A stretch of 64,000 nucleotides of DNA from assembly GCF_965204125.1 (NCBI RefSeq), contig NZ_OZ241968.1:2728001-2792000 (forward strand), read 5' to 3'. This DNA is from Poriferisodalis sp965204125 (GTDB lineage Bacteria > Actinomycetota > Acidimicrobiia > Acidimicrobiales > Poriferisodalaceae). Positions 18,536-25,904 of this stretch are shown here, in pieces (position 1 is the first letter of the stretch; each line of letters opens with the position of its first letter). The position numbers and the translations under genes are program-made. Under the pieces are notes generated by a model. It was given only the letters and a program-made list of their open reading frames with translations. It was not told the origin of the DNA and made no database searches.

Positions 18536-18578
18536 CTGCCCATATATAGGCAGTTGATACGCCCATATATGGGCAGTT
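18536..18578. promoter_or_regulatory. Twin palindromic operator-like sites
   Basis: Two near-identical sites: CTGCCCATATATAGGCAG (18536-18553) and the perfect palindrome GCCCATATATGGGC (18561-18574). Each is followed by CAGTT and their centres are 23 bases apart, about two helical turns. They cover the -35 region of the ATPase gene. Paired symmetric sites at this spacing are typical of cooperative repressor binding; the regulator is unknown. Confidence 0.65.
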
Positions 18579-18601
18579 AGCGTGCCCAGATGGGGGAAGA
18601 G

Positions 18602-18712
18602 GGCGCTGTGTCTCTTCGCCCGTTGGGCGCTGTGTCAGCCCTTCGCCCTTGCGGGGGGCGTTAACCCTTTGCGCGGCCGGCGCTGTGCTAGCTCTTCGCC
18701 CTTTGGGCGAAG
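18602..18712. repeat. Degenerate hairpin-forming repeat, three copies
   Basis: A unit of about 28 bases, GGCGCTGTG followed by CTTCGCCC and TTGGG or similar, occurs near 18602, 18626 and 18679. The last copy contains an 8-pair hairpin, CTTCGCCC-TTT-GGGCGAAG (18694-18712), which encodes the final residues of the acyl-CoA dehydrogenase. The copies may be decayed duplicates of this gene end. Confidence 0.4.
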
Positions 18713-19944
18713 CCGAACAGCTTGCCGGCCACTTTGCGGATCTGGATCTCCTCTGATCCCTCGGTGATCCGGTACCGGCGGTGGTGCCGGTAGATGTGCT
18801 CGAAGGGCATGTGGCGGCCGTAGCCGTTGCCGCCGCAGCTCTGCATGGCCCGGTCGGCGGCGTCGCAGCAGAACCGGTTGCCCCGGTAGTTGCACATGGC
18901 CACCTTGTCGGTGATCTCCATGTGATCGACGCCCTCGTCCATCTCCCAGGCGGTCTTCCAGATGAGCGCCCGCACCATCTCGGCCTCGGTGTACAGCTCC
19001 GCCAGGGGGAACTGGATGGCCTGGTTCTGCGCCAGCGGCTTGCCGAACGTGGTGCGGTTCTTCACATAGTCGACCGCCACATCAATGCAGTGCAGGCCGG
19101 CGCCGACCGATGAGGCCGCTTGGCGAATGCGGTTCTCGTGCACGAAGAGCTGCGCTGTCTGCAGGCCCCGGCCCTCGGTGCCCAGGATGTCGTCGTTGCT
19201 CACCCGCACGTCGGTCAGCCGCACGTGGGCATGGTCGGTGGGCATGTTGAAGGTCCACATGAACTTCTCGACCGCGAAGCCCGGCGTGTCGACCGGCACG
19301 ATGAAACAGGTGATGCCGTGCCCCTCGCCGGGGTTCCCCGAGGTGCGGGCGAAGATGTAGTCGTGGGTGGCGTGGTGGAGCCCGGTGTTCCAGTACTTCT
19401 CGCCGTTGATCACCCACTCGTCGCCGTCGCGTACGGCGGTGGTCTCCATCCAGGTGGCGTCGGAGCCGTGGAGCGGCTCGGTGAGGCCGAAGCCGATGCG
19501 GGCCTGGCCCTCCAGCATCTTGGGGATCCAGTACTCCTGCTGGGCCGGTGAGCCGTAGCGCTCCATCATCAGCACGGTCGGGAAGTTGCCGATGATCGAG
19601 TTCTCGTTCTGCAGGTCGTTGTGCAGGCCTAGGCCGCGGCGGGCGAGGTGCTCGCGGATGATGGCCATGCCCAGGTTGGTGCCGTTGCTGCCGCCGAAGC
19701 GCTCGGGCAGGTGCCAGCGCAGGAAGCCCGCCTTGTCGGCCTCCTTGCGCATCCGAACCAGCAGCGCTTCCCATTCCGCGTTGGGCAAGCCCTCGCGTTC
19801 CCAGTCGGTGCGCGAGTCCTCCCGCCGGTGGTCGAAGAAGCGGATGTTGTCGTCTTCGTTCTCGATGGGCTTGATGACGTCGTCGATGAACGTGTCTAGG
19901 TCGTCGAGCAGCTCGGCGATGTCGCCGGGGATGGTGAAGTCCAT
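18688..19944 (-). CDS. Acyl-CoA dehydrogenase family protein
   Basis: A 418-residue flavoprotein of the acyl-CoA dehydrogenase superfamily. FGLTEPLHGSDAT (about 158) binds flavin, NGEKYWNTG follows, and the C-terminal RYRITEGSEEIQIRKVAG carries the TEG(S/T)EEIQ hallmark. Length and order match the family. The start MDFTIPGDIAELL is chosen because the preceding 51 codons of the open frame are low-complexity and unlike any family member. It is divergently arranged with the selenoprotein candidate. The substrate chain is not evident. Confidence 0.88.
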   Translation of the reverse strand: MDFTIPGDIAELLDDLDTFIDDVIKPIENEDDNIRFFDHRREDSRTDWEREGLPNAEWEALLVRMRKEADKAGFLRWHLPERFGGSNGTNLGMAIIREHLARRGLGLHNDLQNENSIIGNFPTVLMMERYGSPAQQEYWIPKMLEGQARIGFGLTEPLHGSDATWMETTAVRDGDEWVINGEKYWNTGLHHATHDYIFARTSGNPGEGHGITCFIVPVDTPGFAVEKFMWTFNMPTDHAHVRLTDVRVSNDDILGTEGRGLQTAQLFVHENRIRQAASSVGAGLHCIDVAVDYVKNRTTFGKPLAQNQAIQFPLAELYTEAEMVRALIWKTAWEMDEGVDHMEITDKVAMCNYRGNRFCCDAADRAMQSCGGNGYGRHMPFEHIYRHHRRYRITEGSEEIQIRKVAGKLFGFAQRAKS

Positions 19945-20027
19945 GCGCGGCAAGCTACCCGGCTGCCTGCGGCCCCCGCCGAGCCGCAGGAGCCGGTGTG
20001 CGAGGATGTGCCACGGAGGTCGGGGCG

Positions 20028-20639
20028 ATGACGACTGCTGAGGCGATGTCGGTGCTGGTGTGGTCGGATTACCTGTGACCGTGGTGCCATCTGGCACGGG
20101 CCCGGGCGGTCCGCCTGGCTGAACGGCACAACCTCGACATCACTTGGCTGGCATACGAGATCCATCCCGAAGTGCCGCCCGAGGGCGTCGAGGTTCGCAT
20201 GAGCTTCGAGAGGATCGCCGAGATGGCCGAGGCCGAAGGCATCACGTTCGTGGTGCCCAAGCGCCTGCGCAACAGCGCCAAGGCGCACCAGGCTGCGCTG
20301 GCGGTCGAGCACGCCGACCCCGCTGCCGCCGAGCGCTACCACGACCGGTTGTACGCCGCCTACTGGGAAGACGAGCTCGACGTCGCTGATCCTGAAGTGC
20401 TGGTCAGCCTGGCGGCAGACGTAGCCATCGACCCCGACGTGCTGCGGCGCGTCGTCGCCGACGACGAGCTGCTGCCGGCCTTGCGGGCATCGATGACCCG
20501 TGCGAACGAGTGGGGGATCAGCGCTACGCCGAGCTGGCTGTTCGACGGTCGCCTCGTGATCCCAGGCGCGCAGGACGACGACTTCATGGCGGACGTGATC
20601 ACGCGGCTGCGCGAGCGGCCTGCACCGCCCACCGGCTGA
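20028..20639 (+). CDS. DsbA/FrnE-like thiol oxidoreductase, candidate selenoprotein (UPWC active site, TGA at 20076)
   Basis: A 203-codon frame interrupted only by TGA at codon 17. It starts at an ATG with GGAGG (20015-20019) eight bases upstream. The reading is VWSDYL-TGA-PWCHLARARAV; FrnE/DsbA-family proteins have D-(F/Y)-x-C-PWC at this place, so TGA sits exactly on the first active-site Cys and would give U-P-W-C. The thioredoxin cis-Pro region GISATPSWLFDG and IPGAQ follow near residue 170, and coding character continues to 20639. A hairpin that could serve as a bacterial SECIS lies 24-40 bases after the TGA. Alternatives are a nonsense mutation or a base-call error. Selenium genes are not in the window. 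Confidence 0.75.
20102..20118 (+). promoter_or_regulatory. Candidate bacterial SECIS hairpin
   Basis: CCGGGCG-GTC-CGCCTGG gives a seven-pair stem (one G-T pair) with the loop beginning in G. If the top pair opens the loop reads GGTCC, close to the GGUCU loop of E. coli fdhF. The loop starts 30 bases after the TGA, longer than in E. coli but within the 16-37 range described for bacterial SECIS elements. A competing hairpin, GTGCC-ATCT-GGCAC, is at 20084-20097. Confidence 0.55.
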
Positions 20640-20664
20640 GATCGCCTCGATAGTCCCCGTGTCC

Positions 20665-20709
20665 GGCGGTGCGCCGTACCGCCTTGGGTTGGTTGCCGAT
20701 TCCAACCAA
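20665..20709 (+). terminator. Two short hairpins after the selenoprotein candidate
   Basis: GGCGGT (20665-20670) pairs with ACCGCC (20678-20683), and TTGGTT (20689-20694) with AACCAA (20704-20709). They lie between convergent genes and may end transcription of both; neither has a strong T run. Confidence 0.35.
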
Positions 20710-20749
20710 GTGACGTTGCGTTGACGATCAGCGCACCTGGCGTTTGCTG

Positions 20750-21193
20750 CTAGGCGCTTTGCCCGCCGCCGGCATCCCGCGGCGGCACCACAGGCAGGCC
20801 GTGCCCGATCCAGCATTCGATGCCGCCGTCGAGATCGGTGGCGTGCGCGAAGCCCAACTCCTGCAACTGGGCCGCAGCCAGGCTCGAGCTGTAGCCCTGG
20901 TTGCACACGATGACCAAATGGTCGTCGAGATCGGCCGCGGTCCCCTCCGAAGCGCCCGAGTCCGGGTCGAGGCGCCACTCCAGCACCAACTGCCCGATGT
21001 GCTCAGAGCCCTCGATGACGCCGGTTCTCTCCCTGTCATCTCGTGGCCGTATGTCGATGACACGCAGTTGCGGTTCACCGTCGCCGCTGCCGGCGCCCAT
21101 CAGCTCGGCTAGCTCAGCAGGAGCGACACGCTCCAGTCCCGAGCGCGCCTCGTCCAGCAGTTGGTTGATCGTCTTGCGCTGAGGTTCAGGCAC
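20750..21193 (-). CDS. Rhodanese-like domain protein
   Basis: A 147-residue single rhodanese domain. RVIDIRPRDDRERTGVI (about 44) is the CH2-type entry, and VIVCNQGYSSSLAA gives the active-site Cys97 in a loop shaped for sulfur transfer. DGGIECWIGHGLPV is the usual C-terminal CH2 motif. It would carry a persulfide from a donor such as thiosulfate to a thiol acceptor. Start GTG at 21193, with GGGGAG upstream. It is convergent with the selenoprotein candidate; a functional link is possible but unproven. Confidence 0.88.
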   Translation of the reverse strand: MPEPQRKTINQLLDEARSGLERVAPAELAELMGAGSGDGEPQLRVIDIRPRDDRERTGVIEGSEHIGQLVLEWRLDPDSGASEGTAADLDDHLVIVCNQGYSSSLAAAQLQELGFAHATDLDGGIECWIGHGLPVVPPRDAGGGQSA

Positions 21194-21290
21194 TGCTCAA
21201 CGCTCCCCATGCCGTTCTGCCAGCGATCCTAAGACGCACTGCCGCGCCCCAAGGCGCGCCAGTCCGCAGTCGATGTGCAGCTGCCGATGA

Positions 21291-21701
21291 TCAGGCCGGG
21301 TTGTCGATGAACTCCACCCAGTTGCCGTCGGGATCCTCCACCATGCCGACCACCACGCCGGGCCGCGCTTCGAGCCGTCGCCAGATGACGTTGGCCCCGG
21401 CGTCCTCGCAGGCGGTCATGACTTCCTCGAAATTGCCGACGTTGAAGGTGAAATAGCGCAGCCCGGTGGCGCCGGTGATGCCGCCTGTGGCCCCCGTCGG
21501 CACGTCAGCCACAGGCACCACAAGCTTGAGCAGGCTCTTGTCTGCCCACAGACGGTGCATCTGGGCGATGCCCACCTGCTCCATGTTGAGCGTCGCCTCG
21601 AACTCCAGCCCGAGCACGTCGCGGTAGAACGCGAGCATCTCGTCGCCGTTGCTGGTGACGATGCCGAGGTCGAAGCCTTCCTTGGTCGGTTGCAGTGCCA
21701 C
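21291..21701 (-). CDS. VOC (glyoxalase/bleomycin-resistance) family protein
   Basis: A 136-residue vicinal-oxygen-chelate protein. It opens DLGIVTSNGDEMLAFYRDVL and ends MVEDPDGNWVEFI, the metal-site strand of the fold. The GTG at 21701 is used because AGGGGAC lies six bases upstream and the fold begins at once; the open frame upstream overlaps the DUF169 gene. It lies 80 nt after the DUF169 gene on the same strand and is probably co-transcribed. Lyase, isomerase and dioxygenase roles are all possible. Confidence 0.85.
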   Translation of the reverse strand: MALQPTKEGFDLGIVTSNGDEMLAFYRDVLGLEFEATLNMEQVGIAQMHRLWADKSLLKLVVPVADVPTGATGGITGATGLRYFTFNVGNFEEVMTACEDAGANVIWRRLEARPGVVVGMVEDPDGNWVEFIDNPA

Positions 21702-21781
21702 GTTGTCCCCTGTCTGTGTTTGTTCTGCGTTGTATGTTCCGCGCTCGATCCGCGCTTGATCAGGTTGGTGCGCCGGTGTGC

Positions 21782-22597
21782 TCAGTCGTAGCTGGCGCCC
21801 AGGCCGGCCCGGGCATCGGTCTGGATGCCGTACGGCGGGATCGGGTAACGCAGGCCGTTCCGCGCCAGCGCCTCCATGCCCTCGACGGCTACAACCAGGT
21901 CCTCGGGCGTCAGCGCAATCAGCAGCTCGTCTTCCATCACGCCGCCGTAGCGCCGCTCGGCGAAGCAGGGCAGCGACACGCTGGGCTCGCCGGTGCGCAG
22001 TGCCCGGCCCCACGAGTCGGCGCAGGCCGATTCGCCGACGCAGCCCCATTCCAGCTTCTTGTACTCCCGCCACTGCAGGCCGTTGATGAAGATGATCATC
22101 TGCGCCGGGGTGGCGTAGATCATGCAGACATCGGGCGGGTCCAGCCGCTTCGACGACAGCGGCGACACCACCATCGCCTCATAGGTGCCGTAGGGCACGA
22201 AGTCCATAGCGTGCTGGTGCGCAGAGGCGTCTTCGAGGGTCTCGTACCACACCCCGGCCATGCGGTCGCCCGACAGCCACTTGTCGTCCTGGGGGTGCAA
22301 CCCGATCACGGCGCCGCACTGCGCCCCGACCAGGTCGTCCATGGTGATGCCGACGGTCCAATTCAGCCGGCACGCCATCCCCACGATCTGGTCGGTGGTG
22401 TGGATGGCCTTGGGGCGGCGCACCCGCGGCACTTCGTTCATCGCCTCGACCGTCTCGAAGAGCTTCATGCCGATCGGCGTCGTGCGGATGCGCAGTACGG
22501 CCTGCAGCCGCGCCAGCAGCTCGTCCCAGTCGATGGATGCCGTGCGCACGTGCGCTGCGGTTTCGTTCGTTGCGTCGGCGGTGTCGGTCTGAGCCAC
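21782..22597 (-). CDS. DUF169 family protein
   Basis: A 271-residue protein resembling DUF169 (COG2043). It has an early TTPIGMKLFE, a Cys-containing QIVGMACRLNW, a VGAQCGAVIGL segment and the later LEWGCVGESACADSW, giving several conserved Cys that could bind a cofactor or metal. No membrane segments or signal peptide. GTG start at 22597 with GAGGGGGC upstream. The family has no established activity. It is followed by a VOC protein and divergent from an enoyl-CoA hydratase, hinting at a small-molecule catabolic role. Confidence 0.8.
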   Translation of the reverse strand: MAQTDTADATNETAAHVRTASIDWDELLARLQAVLRIRTTPIGMKLFETVEAMNEVPRVRRPKAIHTTDQIVGMACRLNWTVGITMDDLVGAQCGAVIGLHPQDDKWLSGDRMAGVWYETLEDASAHQHAMDFVPYGTYEAMVVSPLSSKRLDPPDVCMIYATPAQMIIFINGLQWREYKKLEWGCVGESACADSWGRALRTGEPSVSLPCFAERRYGGVMEDELLIALTPEDLVVAVEGMEALARNGLRYPIPPYGIQTDARAGLGASYD

Positions 22598-22663
22598 GGC
22601 TGCCCCCTCGTGTCCACGGCCACCGTGAAGTTCCCGGAGTTTCCGGCTGCCGTGTTCGAGAGG

Positions 22664-22692
22664 TCACGCTAGTTCGGCGACCACTAGCGTGA
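22664..22692. promoter_or_regulatory. Divergent promoter pair in an inverted repeat
   Basis: TCACGCTAG (22664-22672) and CTAGCGTGA (22684-22692) are exact complements, 11 bases apart. Each arm contains TAGCGT oriented outward, the same -10-like box seen before several other genes in the window. The arrangement could drive the DUF169 gene leftward and the enoyl-CoA hydratase rightward, and may also bind a shared regulator. Confidence 0.5.
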
Positions 22693-22746
22693 GCCGCCGA
22701 GCGAGCAGAGACCGGGTCAGCAGACCGGGTGATCGGAGACGGGGCA

Positions 22747-23529
22747 ATGGCAGACGGACTGAGGGTCGAGCGGGACGGGCGCGTCGGGCTGGTGATCATG
22801 GATCGCCCGCCGCACAACTTCCTGAGCTACCGCCAGGTGCACGACATCGCCGACGCCATGGTCGAGCTGGAAGAGGACATGAGCATCGGCTGCGCCGTGC
22901 TGGCCGCCGAGGGCCGCTCGTTCTGTGCCGGTGCCGACCTGGGCGGTGAGGGCGTCGGCGGCGGTTCCGAAGAGAAGGTCGGCGGCAGCGCCACGCTGCA
23001 GCTCTACCAGGGGTCGGGCCGGCTCTTCGACGTGACTCTGCCCATCGTCGGGGCGATTCATGGCCCCGCCATCGGCGGCGGCCTGGGCCTGGCGATGGTG
23101 CCTGACATCCGCATCACCTGCCCCGAGGCTCGCTTCTGCGCCAACTTCGCTTCGCTGGGCATCCACCAGGGCTTCGGCATGAGCGTGACGATGCCCCTGC
23201 TGCTCGGGCCTGAGCGCGCCGCCAAGGTGCTGCTGGGTGCCCAGCGCTACAAGGGCGACGAAGCGGTGGACCTGGGCTTGGCGGACGAGTGCGTGCCCGC
23301 CGATCAGGTGCGTGACCGCGCCATCGAGGTGGCACGTGAGATCGCGACCAATGCCCCGCTGGCGGTGCGGGCCATCAAGGCCACGCTGCGGCTCGGTCTC
23401 GGCGACAAGGTGCGCGAGGTCACCCAGCGCGAGGCGGCCGAGCAGCTGCGACTGTCGGGCACCGAAGACGCCCGCGAGGGCATGAAGGCCGTCAGCGAAC
23501 GCCGCCCCGGCAATTTCGTCGGCCGCTAG
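22747..23529 (+). CDS. Enoyl-CoA hydratase/isomerase family protein
   Basis: A 260-residue crotonase. GRSFCAGADLGG (about 57) and GAIHGPAIGGGLGLAM (about 101) form the CoA pocket and oxyanion hole. The helix carrying one usual catalytic Glu reads FASLGIHQGFGM, so classical hydratase chemistry is uncertain. ATG at 22747 is preferred, with GGAGACGGGG just upstream; a GTG at 22729 is an alternative. It is divergent from DUF169 across a symmetric promoter region and is followed by a 27-base tandem repeat. Confidence 0.87.
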   Translation: MADGLRVERDGRVGLVIMDRPPHNFLSYRQVHDIADAMVELEEDMSIGCAVLAAEGRSFCAGADLGGEGVGGGSEEKVGGSATLQLYQGSGRLFDVTLPIVGAIHGPAIGGGLGLAMVPDIRITCPEARFCANFASLGIHQGFGMSVTMPLLLGPERAAKVLLGAQRYKGDEAVDLGLADECVPADQVRDRAIEVAREIATNAPLAVRAIKATLRLGLGDKVREVTQREAAEQLRLSGTEDAREGMKAVSERRPGNFVGR

Positions 23530-23617
23530 GCCGAGCAACAAGCCCTGGGTCGGTAAACCGAGCAATAGGCCCTGGGCCGCTAGGCCGAGCAACTGGTCCC
23601 GGGCCGTTAGGCCGAGC
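23523..23617. repeat. 27-base tandem repeat, about 3.5 copies
   Basis: Units 23523-23549, 23550-23576 and 23577-23603, plus a partial unit to 23617, share the pattern CCG.TAGGCCGAGCAA followed by GGCCCTGGG or similar. The array starts within the last codons of the hydratase and fills the gap to the convergent lipoprotein gene. No spacers are present. It may act in termination or be a variable-number repeat. Confidence 0.75.
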
Positions 23618-23623
23618 GGCCCG

Positions 23624-25846
23624 CTACAGGTCGATCCCGGTGAGGTAGGTGAGCGTGGCGAGGTCGTGGACTTCGAGCCGGCCGCGCCGGCTTGCATCGA
23701 ACCCCCAGCCCTTGAAGCTCAGCGTCCACAGCTCGTCGCCGATCACGATGCTGCGCACGATCCGCCGCGGCTCGTGATTCCACCAGCAGACCGAGACCGA
23801 CTCGTCGCCCCGCAGCAGACCCAGTTTCGCGGCCTCGTCTTCGAAGTAGGGATCGTCGTAGCAGTCGAAGCCGGTCATGCCGGCCTCTCCGGGCTCGCAG
23901 GCCAGCACCTCGCTGCCGGTCTCGACGATCAGGAACTCGAGTTCGGTGGAGAACTCGGTGCGCTCGGCCGACGGAAGGTCGTCGACGGTGAGCTTGCGGC
24001 AATCCGTAATGCCGGGCTGCTCGTCAGCCTCAGCGTGCGACACACGGCCGAACTCCTCGATGGACCGGTCCTCGACACGCAGCACGACCGCCCCGGAGAA
24101 GTCCTGCCACACCGTTACCGGCACCACAGCGAGCCGTTCGGGGGCCCACCACAGGAACGCCCGGTGGTCCCAGCCCACGTCGTGCCACCCGTCGGGTGCA
24201 GCCCACACCGACACCTCGCGGGGATCGGCGAGGTTGCTGACGTCGAATAGCGACGCCTTCGCGCCGGTGATGCGCCCGTCAAGATCCGCATCCGAGCCCA
24301 CGCCGAGCACGAGATCGTCGCTGATGGGATGCAGGTAGCTGGAGAACCCGGGGATCTTCAGCTCGCCGATCACGCGTGGGTCGGCCGGAACCGACAGGTC
24401 GATGGTGTAGAAGGGGTCGATCTGGCGGAACGTGACCACGTAGCCGATGTCGCCGGCGAAGCGCACCGACTGGACGTTCTCGCCCCGGCCGATGTCGCCC
24501 ACGCTGCCGATCTCGGCCAGTTCGTCGCCCTGCTGTTCGAGCACCCGCACATGGGATTCCGACTCCTCGTCCCACAGGTCGCCCACGGTGGTGACCACCC
24601 GCAGGTAACCCTCATGCTCGGACAGCGAGAACTGGTTGTGGATCGCTCCTGGCACCTCGCCCGACGCCTCGTAGCTGGCGTTGCCGTCGCCGGAGATGTC
24701 GAACCGGTGCAGGGCGGTGCGGCGCTCTTCCCATGCGCGCCGCCAGCCGTCCTCGTCGTCGGCGAATTGCTCGGGGTCGAGCCAGCGGGTCGTTGCGACG
24801 TACAGGGAGCCGACCGACGCGTACACGGTGTCGCCGGGGGCGGTGACGGCCGTCGACGACGATGGGTCGAGGCTGCCGCCGACCGGCACGCTCATCACGG
24901 TGGTGACGCCGAAGCCGGAGAACACTGACGGCGCATGCACCTCGTCGCAGCCGGTGAGCTGCTGGCCCCCGCCGGTGCCGCGGCTGCCGGTGGCGTAGCG
25001 GGGCAGCCAGTCGTCGAGCGTCGAGTTCAGCACTGCCTCGCGGTTCACCCGCTCGGCGGCATCCTCGCCTTGGGTGTTCTGCGGGTATACGAACGGGAAG
25101 TTGTAGTGGGGGTCGTAGCGCATGATGACGCGCGCGAAGCCCCCGACGCTGCGGGCGCTCAGGTAGTCGCCCTGCACCCGCATGGTGTCGACGATCGACA
25201 GCCGGCCGTCGTTCAGCTCGATGCGCTGCAGCACGGTCAGCGGTGTGTTGGCATCCTCGTCGTAGGAGCGCACGATCAACAGCAGACTGTCCCCGTCAAT
25301 GAACAGCTCCGGCGACCAGCCCTCAGCCACCGTGATCGTGTCGATGATTTGGCGCCCGGCGACATCCACGACGACGAGCTCGCCGCCCGACAGCGTGAAG
25401 ATGCGGCGGCCGTCGGTCTTGACGAAATCGGCCTCGTCGACACCTCGCTCTTGCACGTTGGTGCCAGAGAAGTCGACGCCCTCCACCGGTGCAGCAGCCG
25501 CACCGGTGACGCTGTCGTCCGAGTCCGCCATGTCCTCGTCCATCATCTCTTCCTCCGCGTGGCCGAACCAGCCGCCGCCGAAGCCCCACGGGCCCACCCG
25601 CGCTGCGTACTCGGTACGCAGGTGCTCCAGCAGAGCGCCGCAATCGTCGAAGCGCACCAACGCAGCCGTGAGGACGATGTCGTCCTCGCCGAGCACGACC
25701 TGCGGCAGGGCGGGATCGCCGACGGGATCATCGGGACTGCTGCCGGGATCGTCAGGGCTGCTGGTAGGAGCAGACGTCCCAGTGCACGCGGCGGCAAGCA
25801 GTGCCGCGCAGAATATGACGAAGGATGTCCGCTGCAAGAGCCGCAT
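23624..25846 (-). CDS. Beta-propeller lipoprotein (Beta_propel family)
   Basis: A 740-residue exported protein. MRLLQRTS, a hydrophobic core and the lipobox LLAAAC (Cys21) indicate a lipid-anchored surface protein, followed by a Ser/Pro/Asp-rich spacer. TNVQERGVDEADFVKTDG (about 130) is the hallmark of the secreted Beta_propel family (COG4880). Repeated propeller blades run to the C-terminus. An acidic Met/Asp/Glu stretch (about 98-112) precedes the first blade. Function in this family is not known; extracellular binding is likely. It is divergent from the next gene with only 58 bases between the starts. Confidence 0.87.
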   Translation of the reverse strand: MRLLQRTSFVIFCAALLAAACTGTSAPTSSPDDPGSSPDDPVGDPALPQVVLGEDDIVLTAALVRFDDCGALLEHLRTEYAARVGPWGFGGGWFGHAEEEMMDEDMADSDDSVTGAAAAPVEGVDFSGTNVQERGVDEADFVKTDGRRIFTLSGGELVVVDVAGRQIIDTITVAEGWSPELFIDGDSLLLIVRSYDEDANTPLTVLQRIELNDGRLSIVDTMRVQGDYLSARSVGGFARVIMRYDPHYNFPFVYPQNTQGEDAAERVNREAVLNSTLDDWLPRYATGSRGTGGGQQLTGCDEVHAPSVFSGFGVTTVMSVPVGGSLDPSSSTAVTAPGDTVYASVGSLYVATTRWLDPEQFADDEDGWRRAWEERRTALHRFDISGDGNASYEASGEVPGAIHNQFSLSEHEGYLRVVTTVGDLWDEESESHVRVLEQQGDELAEIGSVGDIGRGENVQSVRFAGDIGYVVTFRQIDPFYTIDLSVPADPRVIGELKIPGFSSYLHPISDDLVLGVGSDADLDGRITGAKASLFDVSNLADPREVSVWAAPDGWHDVGWDHRAFLWWAPERLAVVPVTVWQDFSGAVVLRVEDRSIEEFGRVSHAEADEQPGITDCRKLTVDDLPSAERTEFSTELEFLIVETGSEVLACEPGEAGMTGFDCYDDPYFEDEAAKLGLLRGDESVSVCWWNHEPRRIVRSIVIGDELWTLSFKGWGFDASRRGRLEVHDLATLTYLTGIDL

Positions 25847-25904
25847 ATCGTGTGTCCCCGGTTGCCGCGCCAGCCGAGCCAGCCCGCTGGGTCATCATGG
25901 TGTC

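Noticed and set aside
20076..20078. Reading the TGA as a true stop, with a shorter gene from 20172
   Set aside because: The shorter gene would lack the redox site, while the frame upstream has a good ribosome site and family sequence; kept as an alternative only.
23523..23617. CRISPR array
   Set aside because: Units are contiguous without spacers and no cas gene is near.
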